Shown: one piece after another, positions 22,501 through 34,500 of the stretch
Position numbering within the stretch: the stretch's first letter is position 1
Layout: every line of letters begins with the position of its first letter
NCBI GenBank assembly: GCA_037976565.1
Contig: CP137684.1
Coordinates: 19,158,259-19,222,258 of the forward strand
Reading direction: 5' to 3'
Length of the DNA: 64,000 bases
DNA from: Mesocentrotus franciscanus
Taxonomy: Eukaryota > Echinodermata > Echinoidea > Camarodonta > Strongylocentrotidae
Made by a program: the position numbers and the translations under genes
Notes under the pieces: model-generated
Database searches by the model: none
The model's input: only the letters and a program-made list of their open reading frames with translations
What the model was told of the DNA's origin: nothing

Positions 22501-25500
22501 CTAATACATTAACCCGCTTTGCATGTTGTAGAAAATAGTTAAACCCACGACTAGAATCGGATATTCGATGCCGAAATAAAGCAATGAACTGGGACTCATC
22601 TTGAATTGCTATTATTATGGATAGTTTGTGGCGCAGATATTCTTCAACGATTGGAGAGCGCCTTCTAAATTTCAACAACAACAATAATTATGTTCAATTT
22701 GCAATTTACTCTGATGAGGGCAAGACATAAAGTCTTAGTGATGTCTGTTTCGTTCCTATTTTTCGCTTCTGTACTACCCATCATCTATTTTTGTTTGTTT
22801 ATGTTTTACTTGATTTTGGCACTTCATATTTTGATTAGCGTACTAAAAAGAGTGTAACATTGGATAAAAATACTAATGATACCTAATCGCATCATGCACC
22901 CGATTTTTTGCCATTTCTCTCAGGTTCTGACACAGACGTCAAGTGTCTTTTTCGCCGAGAATGAAGCTATTGTCTCCCCTGGTGTAGTGTGTGAACCTTC
23001 GGGGACCACATTTGAGATGCCATTAAAGTTGGTCATCCCTCACTGTGCAGTGTTAACAGACCCCTCCAAGGCCAAAGTCACCATGCACAGCACTCATGGC
23101 GATACTGAAGGTGAGTGGGAAAATAATAAAAACACATTGTGTGGAAACAATGAGAATTCGGTGTGAAGAGGTTGTGGACAAAGTGCAAACACAGTGTGGA
23201 AACGTTGTGAAGACAATATAAACGTAAAAGTATAAGTATAAAAGTATATAAAATTTTGGAACCAATAAGACAACAGTGTGGAGACAATGATGATACAGGC
23301 GTATACAGTCAATGAAAACAAAGTGTGGACTCATTAATAACGTTATTATTGAAACAATGATAACACACTGTCATTGCTTGTGCTACATATTGTGAACACA
23401 TTTGCAAACCTAACGGGGATATACTGCAAAATGAGCCATTTTATTATAATTATTCTTATTTTTTATTTTTGTTAATGATGATTTAATGATGATGGGCGTC
23501 TTTTTTTTCTTCTTCATGTCCATCTTCTCTAATGCCTCTCTCTTTTTCTCCATGTATATCTTCCGCACCTTTGCAGTCACAAAGAAAGAACTGTCATCAC
23601 CTGGAACACCTAGGTGTGTAGTAGGAGAAAATGACCTTGAAGTCTACATTAACCATTTCTCAATTTATAAAATATGCATGGGCATGTCCGCCTTCTTCGT
23701 TGGGAAATGGGTTGTTTCTACACCCTACCTTCCAAAATCAATGAGTCGCCTCCAACCGCAATTCTGCCATCTACGTCTGTATCATGATATTCCTGGTCTT
23801 GGAGATGTGAGTAATTTGGCAACATTTATAATATTGTGAAAAATATGCATTCAGGATAAAACATAAATAGCAAGAGCTGTTTTTTTTTTAATGATTCTGA
23901 TTAAGTTGGTGAAGTTGTAGAAGGGGCTTGCTATATCATTATTATTTTCTTAAACTTTCATCTTGTTTTGTCCACTTCATGTTGCTTTCTATTTCCTCCC
24001 CCCTTATTTATCATCATCAGTAGTAGTAGTATACAAATATACACTGTCTTGAGAGGTTCTGGTTAAAACTATGGGCAAGAGGTGACTCCAATCGTACTAT
24101 TGGAGTTACATAGGTCCATAGTTTAAACCAGTTCCTCGAAAAGAAGGTAGGGTATATTTGATTTATATCCTACATCAAAAATTTATGTGAAATCCAGTAC
24201 GCTTGTTGAATTGTCAACTCAGCATAGATTGCACGGCGTGAGCGCCGTGACACCGTGGGAGTTGACCGCTGGAGGCATTTGAAATCCTGTACACTTGCTG
24301 AATTTTCAACTCACAAATAGTACCCCCAAATAGTACTTTTTAAGAGCAACCTTAAAATGGATGAAATATTTCTGGTCACGTGAGGAGCTCTCAACCAATC
24401 AAAAAACAATACATTTTTTATGCAGGATATAATAATATTTATAATTTTTATGATTATTATAATTATCATCAGTATTATTATTATCATTATTATTATTAGG
24501 TGGTCTGTCATCGACAGAGCACCTATTGATTTCGTCAGAATGTTTAAAATTAAATCCGTTTCTGATGCAGCCACACATAAGGTGGTCTGCAACTGGCCAG
24601 ACGGATTTCAAACTAACCTGTTTCTTGAATATTGCGTCTGTATTGTTGCTTCAAAACTGCGCATCTGTAGTAATGCTGTGCGTATGAAGCAACGACGCGT
24701 TGTCATGTCTGATTAAGTACAAATATGATTTAGTTAACTACTGAATTATTCATACCCTAAACAAGATTTGTATTTTTTCAAATATTTGAAAAATGTATTT
24801 GTTCCAATTTATATTTCTGGAGACTGACATATTAAAGCTTACATCCAAACATATTCAACAAAGGCCCTTATTCAACCAGTCCATCTTTCATTCTTCAATT
24901 ACGAACTGCACAAAAGTATCAAATTTACAAGGGGTATGAATAATTTAGATGTTTCTTCTTCAAAATAAAGCGAAAACTATTTCTAAAAGAAATTCAGGAT
25001 AGATTGATGTAATTGATGGTGGAAATGCAAACAGATTCACCGCTTCTATTTTTTCCACTTTCTATTTCTTATAATTAGCTCATCGACACCGAGGAAGAAT
25101 CGCTTGGTTATCGCAAGATGGCTCCAGCAAAGAAAATATTTCTGAACAGGCAGAAAGGCGCACTGAAGATCATATGCAAGGTTGAGGGAGGCCAAGTCCC
25201 CGAGAACGAAAGGGTATACATGAACAATTTATACATTGGCTTATTTCAGAACACATTTAAAATGCAGGGCACCCATGTTATATCTTTAAGAGGGGGGATG
25301 AGAAAAACGAAGCAATGACCCATCATTACAAATTTTTGATTCTTAATCCCTACTCCTTTGTATTCTTTAATTTTCTCTCCATATGTTCTTCACTCATTTC
25401 CCCCAATATTATGGTTATACTAATGCAATACGAACATGTCATTTCATACAAAAATATACGAACAAATCTTTGCCTTCGTCGTGGCCAAAACAAGAAAATC

Positions 25501-28500
25501 GGGCAGCTATGTAAAAAACATATGATTGTTATTAATTCTGTTTTTGGTTCAACGCGATCCCAAAGGATTCATTGGAATCAATTTAATGTAATGTCATAAA
25601 CTTTATTAATTTGGAAAATTACAAAGAACAAAAGTAATCCGAAAGCGATTTCTACATGCAATGCAATAGGCTATTCAAATCACTCTTTGGTTGATTTCTT
25701 GAAAGTCTAATTTCCTGTGTTTGTTTTCCTTATTTTGTTTTGTGTGTTTCCATTTCACAAGACCGTATCGCTTGATGAGATCAATAGATTAGAGCGAAAC
25801 GTTTTCAGTTTCTTAGTGACAGCGACCGGCGATGCCTATGTAGATTTTAAGTTCAACTTCTATCCCCATTGTGACGAAGGACAAGCATTCCGTGCAAACT
25901 TCTCTGGTACGTACCTGGGTCTCTTGGCATAAAATTTACCATTGATGTTAACTTTGCCGTTAATGATAAACTTTGCCGTTAATGATAAACTTCCATAGAA
26001 ACGTTGATTTGATTGACTCTCGGGTTATGTTGCCATGGTATTTAATATCAATAGCAACGTTACCATCAATGGTAAGTTTTATGCCACGGGCCCTTTCATG
26101 TGCGTGTATGCATGCGTACGATTTTGTGTACTCTTTCCTTTTTTTTCTCTCTTTTTCTTTCTTTGTAATCTGAATAGTATTCACCCATTTTGACAATTGA
26201 TAAGCCTTTGTTATCTATAGGTCTATGATGTTCTTAAACCTGACACCGTTATTTCTCATTAGTCTTGTCCCAAAAATAGACGGAGGCAAGTTACCCTAGG
26301 GTAAAGGTCGTGTTAAGAGCTAGGCGGGGGAAATATGGCGGGGTATATGGCGGGCCAAGCATGCCACTATCCGTATAGCCTATCCGATAGGCGTCAGGCT
26401 TCATGGCAAGTATACTAATCGCGTTATGGAGACTGACATCGGCGCGGGCGTCAGCCCGAGCGCCTATCATCACTGGTGAATGCGAAAAATTAATTTTCTT
26501 TTATGTACTTTGTTTCGTTCGTAGAAAATCTACGAACCCCCCTGCAAAGCTCTTTCATTAATATTCATGTGAATTGACCAAAATAGGCCAATGAGCGATG
26601 AGGCCATGACGTCATGATATTTGATTGGTTGAATAGAAGGGATTGCTCACCAAATAAGGCTAGTCTTATGAATCATACATACGAATACACTCGTCACACA
26701 TACGATAAACATATATGACTAATGATGAGTTCACCAGTGATGATAGGCGCTCGGTCTGACGCTCGCGCCGATGTCAGTCTCCATAACGTGATTAGTATAC
26801 TTGCCATAAAGCCCGACGCCCGACGAAAGAAAAGGGAAGAGAAAAAGAAGAAGAAAAGAGGGAGGAGAGAAAAGGGAAGAGGAGAAAAAGGAGGGGGAAA
26901 GGAAGAAAGGGGAAGAGAGAGGAGAGAAAAGGCGGAAAATGAAGAAAGGGGAAAGACGGAGAAGAGAAAAGGGGGAAAAGGAGAATAATGAGAAGGGAAA
27001 AGAAAGAAAGGGGGATATGATATTATAAGAAGGTGCTTTTTTACCGGGAAAGGGGCGGGGGGCAGGCACTTTTGCAGTGTGCATAATATGGGGTCCCTCT
27101 TGCCAGGCGTGTAGCCCTCCCCCTCCCCGTCCCTTTCCGGTAAAAACACCTTCTTATAATATCATCCCCCTTTCTTTCTTTTCCCTTCTCATTATTCTCC
27201 TTTTTTCCCTTTTCTCTCCTCTCTCTCTTTCTTCCCCTTTCTCTCTTTCCCCCTCCTTTTTCTCTTCTTCCCTTTTCTCTCCTCCCTCTTTCCTTCTTCT
27301 TTCTCTCTTCCCTTTTCTTTCTTTTTCTTTTCCCCCTTCCGCCTTTCCCCCCTTTTTTACCCGGGGCACGTGCCCCCTGTGCCCCCCTGAATCCGCCACT
27401 GGTATAATTGTATAGATGTACAGTTTCCTGCGTTCTGATTGGCCGGCTGGATAGACGTATAGTCGTATAGTTGTATAGTTGTACGGATAGTGGCATGCTT
27501 GGCCCGCCATATTTACCCCGACTAGCTCTTAACACGACCTTTACCCTAGGGTAACTTTCCTCCGTCCGGACAAGACTATTTTCAAACAACATTTTGTTCA
27601 GCTAATTACAAACAATGACTGGCGTGGCAGCCTAAGTGCAAGCATTTCTCCGCGCTTAGCCCAGTTGATCGTGTTTTCTGCGCGACGGAGAGATGACCGC
27701 GCTCGTGAATTGTGCGATCTTAATAATTTGCATAATATCATGAATATCCACTAGCAAAAAAGACAATCACATGTCTCATGAAAATGCCTCTGTGTAGAAA
27801 ATGAAATAGGAAAAAGTGGGTCAGATTAAAGTGCGTCAGGTGGGTCAGAAAGAAGGGGTATAGTAAATGGAAACACCCCTCTAACTGCCACATTCCTAGA
27901 CGGATTTCTTTCTAATTTGGTATGGAGGTATATTTTGGTATAATCTACACACCTACAATTTTGGGTGATGCTGCCCCCAGTGTTTCGTCTTCTATAGGGT
28001 AAAAGGCCATATTTTTGTGGATGGTTTGTGTGCGCTCTATAGGCCACATTTCTCAAGGAATTTTGTTCAAATTAAGAACGATGGTGTATCTTGGTATAAT
28101 ATACAAGTCTATAGGATTTGGTGATGCTGCCTCAAGTGTTCCGTCTTTTATAGGGTCAAAGGTCATATTTTGATAGATGCTTGTTTGCACTCTAGTGTGC
28201 GGTGTAACCACAACATTTTTCGACGATTTCTTTCAAATTGTGTATGGAAGTGTATGTTGGTAAAATCTCCGCACCTATAGTTTTGGTGATGCTGCCACCA
28301 GTGTCCCATGTTGTATAGGGTCAAAGGTCATATTTTGCAGGATGGCGCGAGTACATTCTGCAGACCACATTTCTCAATGGATTTCTTTCAAATTTTGTAT
28401 AAGTATGTATCTTGGTACAATCTACAAATCTACACTTTTGGGCGTTGCTGCCCTCATTGTTCCATCGGCCTTTAAAGGGTCAAAGGTCATTTGTCCTTTT

Positions 28501-31500
28501 AGTGCGCTCTTACTGCTACACTTCTTGACGGATTTCTTTCAAATTTTGTATGGAGGTGTATCTTGATCAAATCTACACATCTTTAGTGTTTGGTGATGCT
28601 GCCATCTGTGTTCGTCTGTAATAGGGTCAAAGGTCATATTTTGGTGGGTGTCTAGTGTGCGCTCTGCAGGTCACATTTCATGACGGATTTCTTTCAAATT
28701 TTGGATGGAGATGTATCTTGGTACAATCTACACATCTACACTTTTGAGCGATGCTGCCCTCATTGTTCCGTCCTTTATAGGGTCAAGGGTCATATGTCTT
28801 TTATGCGCTCTAACTGCCACATTTCTTGACAGATTTCTTTCAAATATTGTATGGAGGTGTGTCTTAGTAAAATCTACACATCTTTAGTGTTTGGGGCTGC
28901 TGCTCCTAGTCTTGACAATAGTCCGACCCACTAGTGGGGATCTCTACGTCATCCTTTTGTTTCAGGGAGGGGAGATGGGATCTTTTTCCCTCCTTCGATC
29001 ATAAGGATGAATCCAAAAATCGCTGCCAGTGCCGGGGGATACATTCAAATTGCGCGGCAATGGAAATTGCAATTTTTCTAGTTTCATCATATGCAGGGTC
29101 ATTACTTGGAATCAAATAAGACATTACTTTTTCCCCTGCTACGTCATTACCCAGTAGCAAAGTGACGCCCTTAACAGGTAGACTGGGTCTAATTACAAGA
29201 CCTGACTCCACGAAAACTTTTAAACCGGTGCAATATTTTAGTAGTTATGAAGAGTGTAACCATGTTTATCTCAAATTTTTTTAATCTGTTTATTCTCGTA
29301 TACCGTAGAACACTTATTAATTGATTTGTGTTTAGACATCAAGACAGAAATCCACATTTTTTTATATCACCAATGATATAATCACAGATAAGTCAAAATT
29401 TGAAGATATTTAATGCATATTCTATCTCACTCCATAACAGCTTCCTGCTCACTCCATCCACCTTAACTATAGTCTTGTGCTTACACTTAATTGTGATTTG
29501 ATACCCGTTTTCCCGTCTCGCAGATCGCCAGTAACTAAATTCCTTTCCACTTTACCTTCATATATTTCGTTATTGCTCCATGTGGAATAATACTGTGCTA
29601 TTTCATATGAAATATGACAGTTAAATATTTTTCTTCGTTTTCTTTGACTTATACTACCGGTATATCTATCTAGGCCAAATAAGTGCCATGCCCATGTGAT
29701 TTTTAAAAAAGTAGGATGTTTTATTGATCTTATTCATTTTGACACAGCCGGTTATGTCAAAAAGGACTATGTAACTGTTCTCAAGAACAATGTACAGTGT
29801 ATATTTTTTTAAAAGGTTAACAATCTGTTTCGGACAATTATAGAGGCATATCACTTCTTAGTTGTTAAGGCAAACTCTTTACATTGTAACTTGATAGTAG
29901 GATTTCACAATTTGTTATCTGGCACCCTGGGAAATGAACAAGCTGGATTTATACAGAACTATTCCACCTTAGATCATTTATGTATAGCCTCTAGTTAGTC
30001 CTTGCTATTTATTTTCGTAAAAAGACAAATTGAGATGAGAAGGCATTTAATTTTGTAAATTGGGTGAAATTAAGGAATCATTTGATTGCTCATGGAATTA
30101 ATTAATTAGTAGTCCTCAATATCCTTATTAATGTGTATAAGAAAGCCAGATCCTGTATAAAGTCGAATTCTGAACAACTGTCACAATTTTTCCCTCGGTC
30201 ACAAGCAGACATGCAAATTTCCCTGGATAACCTCTATAATTATCATAATGAGAGAAATCTCAATATTAATGCCTCGAAATCCAAAGTTTTTTATTTTCTC
30301 ACGCAGAAAAGTGAGGAATATCTTCTCTTCTCATAATATAGGAAATTAAAGACATTGATGTTGTTGATTACTATGTTTATCTTGGCATGACTTTAATTAT
30401 AATGGAAAATGTGCTAAAGCCCAGAAATAATTGCATGGTCAAGATAGCAAAGCTTTGTACTCCTTGATAGCCAAATGTAGGAGGCTTGCTCTTCCGATAG
30501 ATATTCAACTTACTTAGCTCATTTGATAGCATAGTATCACCTGTTGACTCAGTGGCGTAGCATGGACTCAGTCATGGGAGGGGGAACCAGTCTTTACTCT
30601 ACTGGATAAGTGGGTTTTTTAAAACCTTTTCTCCCCTTTTTTGTCACGGCACCCTTTTAAGAAATAAAACGCTTCGAGTCACCCCAATCCCAAATTCACA
30701 TAGCATTACTCTGGCACTCGTCATTTTCCAGGTACACACGTCCGGGCATATTTAATTCTAAGTTTTGTAAGAGACCAAAGCAAGCGAGCGAGCCTAAATA
30801 TTGACATTTTTAATATGACAAAACAAAAACTATTTTGTAATCAATACGCTAGATAACACCTGATAGGACACCCAGCTGAGGAATAAACATGAATACCCCC
30901 AAAAAAAAAAAAAAAAAAAAAAAAATCATATTTCGGTCACCTCGATACACGAAATGAGGATATTCGGCCATCTCATTGCCCGAACGTTGCAAGCGAGTGA
31001 AGTGAATGAGCGTGGTAAAAATGTAATTTCGATAGGAAAGATGTAAGATCTATGTGGGTATCTCGCTGTCAAAAATAAGGCTTTTCGGGCAGATCGATGC
31101 CCACATCTGGAGGTATTAAGGCACTTGGCTGCCTGAAATCATCCTGTTTCTAAATGTTGCCAGAGAGTGAAGCGAGCGAGGAAGAAAAACTCTTTATTAT
31201 CTTCAAAATGATATTTCCTCGTGAGATTACATACTCTCGCAGTTTCTACCACCTTCAGGTTTCATGCCACTGCACCCATCGCAATTTTCTTATGATGGGA
31301 GGGGGGCATTTCAATGTACGGAGGAGTTAGGGTGAAATTTCTGAACCACACCATGCACTATGATCATGTTTAAGAAGGCAAATTATGTCTGTCACTTGGA
31401 ACAGGTCTTATTTTATGTATTATTTGACCTATATCCTAATTTGACTCTGAGAACACATTATGTATTGGTTGCTAGGCATATTAGTACCATATCAACGGGA

Positions 31501-34500
31501 ACTAAGCAATATATATCATTACATTATGGTGAAAATGCATCATCTGACATCATACTCCCTACCAAAGTAGTCATCTGCTTGGTGATAGCAATTTCTTGCG
31601 ATATATTCTATTTTTCACGTCACTTTGTTACCGTTACTAAGGAGAAGACAGCCCTTAGCAACCGAATTTGCCATTTTGGCTCATAACAAAGTGTCAACTT
31701 TAGAGAGCTATAACTTCCTAGTTCTTTATAAACAATGCTCATTAAAAACAAAGTCTATTAAAGTCATAATTATTACATGGAACAAGTTCGGGCAGCATGA
31801 TTCTACTTTTTGTGCAGCCATCATTTCATTTAAATTAATAAACCCTAGTATGTAAATACTTTATACTTACTACACCTGAGTTAAGAGTGGTAAATGCAGA
31901 TTAAAGATACTATGTCCCTTTTGCAGCCAACATCAAATTCTGTAGAACTTTGCAGGAATTATGAATATGTCATGTATGTCCTATCTGTGAAATTTAAATG
32001 TTAGCAGTGTCCTAATATTCAAATTATGCAAGGAAACCTGTTTACTTGCTAGACTTCACTGTCAGACACTATTGAGTGACTGACTGGCTTTTTCATCTTT
32101 GGTAATAACATAAAATGAGCTGTAAAGGGTACATGAGCATTTGTCTACATCAATAACCCACTTCTTGTAATGGCCAAAATTAAACTGATTGAATCTTTGC
32201 GCAGCATAAAACGTACGACCATTCGGTACAATGGTCTGAAAAATCAGACTATTACTTACTGGCTCTATAGCTCCTAAGTCGATTCGACAACTAATAGTCG
32301 TTATTTTCCCACTTAAAGACATTTTCAAGCCCCCCTTTTTTTAGGGAAGTTCTAAATTAGTATTGTTTTTCAAATGCCGTTGGAATTTAACCTTTCCATT
32401 TTGGGGGGCCTGCAAATGGGACATAGTACCTTTAAAGATAATGTATCGCTGTTGCAGCCAACATCAAATTCTGTAGAACTTTGCAGGATTTATGAATATG
32501 TCACGTATGTCCAATCTGTGAAATTTAAATGTTGGCAGTTTCCTAGTATTCAAATTATCCAAGGAAACCCGTTTACCCTCTAGACTTCACTGTCAGACAC
32601 TATTGAGTGACTGACTGACTGACTTTTTTTGGGGTGGTAATAATTCATAAAATGAACTGTAAATGGTACATGAACATTTTTCTACATCAATAACCCACTT
32701 CTTGTAATGGCCAGAATTAAACTGATTGAATCTTTGCGCAGCACAAAACGTACGACCATTCGGTACAAGGGTCTGAAAATCAGACTACTTAATTAAACAA
32801 CCGCGATCGCTAAATTCGATTCGACAACTAATGGTCGTTATTTTCCACAAAAAAGACATTTTTAAGCGCTTTTGTTTTGAGGGAAGTTCTAAATAAGTAT
32901 AATATTTCAAGAGCCATTGGAATTTAACCTTTCCAATTTTTGGGCCTGCAAGTGGGACATAATTATAGTACCTTTAATGCGTTACCAAAGGAAAGCACTG
33001 TTTTCTCTGGGATTGAACCCACAACCTTCATATCTCCAGCCGTATGTTCAAACCACTTGACTTTTACAACTAGGAATCGTGTACATCTCTCTATAGAATG
33101 AATGCCCAATCACAAAACGACAACAACAACAACGACCCTGTTTACTATTGTATTTCAGTTTATGCATGTTTTTCTCCCTAAGCCCTGGGAGTCTTTTGAA
33201 TTATTGCTGGGCTTCATTTCCAAGAGTCTTTTGTTTTCATTTTCACTATTTGTCATGTTATACCTGCTTCAGGTGAGCCCTGAATCCTGAAGAAGCAGGT
33301 TTGTGTATATGTTTGTTTTGTTTTTGTTAGCTTTAATTTGTTTGTGGTGTTGTCCTTTCTTTTATCATGTTTTTATAGTTATAACGGTTTTGCTTTCTGT
33401 GGCAGGCCTAATTAGTGTCTTTATCCTAACATATTTGTTGTGTTTTTCTTGATCTACATTATTAAAGATGATACTGATAATAACGAGGGTAACGACGACC
33501 AACTGACATCTCTCAAACATGACTCGGGGAGCAATCAGGATGATATTTCCTTCTGTGGTCTTTCGGCACCGCCCGAGATCCTCGCTCGGGGGCCGAGAGC
33601 AAGGCGAGCGTATGCCGAAGCAGCTCGAGCTGGCACGAAGAAAGCATTCCGAACGCGCCTGATGCTTGTGGGACAAGAACGTGTTGGAAAGACAAGTCTA
33701 AAGAAGACTCTTATAGGACAAGGGTAATCTCTTTTAAATATTTTCTCTTTTTCTCTCTCTCTCTGTGTATTGTTCCTTGTTTATCTGTCTCTGTATTATG
33801 TATTTCTTCCATTCATTTGAAAAAATAGACAACTTTATTACCAGTCATGTTGAATTAACATTCAAGATTCAAGATTCGAGATTCAAGATATTGTCATGTA
33901 AAAAAATTTGAAAGTGCATACATGCAAATAAATATATAAATACATACAAAATAATTACATTTTAACATAGCGTTTATACCCCCTTCACATACACGGATTT
34001 TTCTTACGAGTCATTACGGATCGCCAACTCGTAGTCAATCGCAAGCATCCGTAAATAACTCGCTGGTATCTGTAAATAACCTGTCACAACTCGCAACAAC
34101 TCGCAGACACTCTTAAGGATCCGTGAAAGGAGAGGCGAATTTTTTGACATGTCAAAAATCTTCTTACGATTGTCCACGGATTAATTTTTCCGTAAATAAC
34201 TCGTAAATAGCTCGTAACAATCCGTAAGTATCGTAAACAGCTCGCAACAACACGTAACCACCCGTAAACTGCTCTCAAGAATCCGTAAATGACTCGTAAC
34301 AAAGTTTTTTAACGATTTGTTATGGTTAGTTTACGATTTGTTTACGGATTATTTACGGATTATTTACGGATTAGTGCGAGTGCTTAGGTGTTGTTTACGA
34401 TTTCATTCGGGTCGTGTTACGATGGCTTTACGGATTGTTACAAGTTATTACGAGCACTTTACGTGTAGTTACGAGTACTTTACGAATAGAAACGTATACT

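Noticed and set aside
22358..22684. 108-codon minus-strand ORF (RRRSPIVEEYLRHKL)
   Set aside because: No recognisable domain, intronic, no supporting neighbours.
26694..27592. Several long ORFs, up to 183 codons
   Set aside because: They read purine/pyrimidine arms of an inverted repeat and are low complexity (Lys/Arg/Glu or Ser/Pro/Phe).
27830..28920. CRISPR-like array
   Set aside because: Units of ~153 bp are tandem and diverged, with no short repeat/unique spacer pattern, in an animal genome.
33102..33290. ORF ending at the exon 11-like relic
   Set aside because: The ORF frame differs from the exon frame and stops inside the relic.
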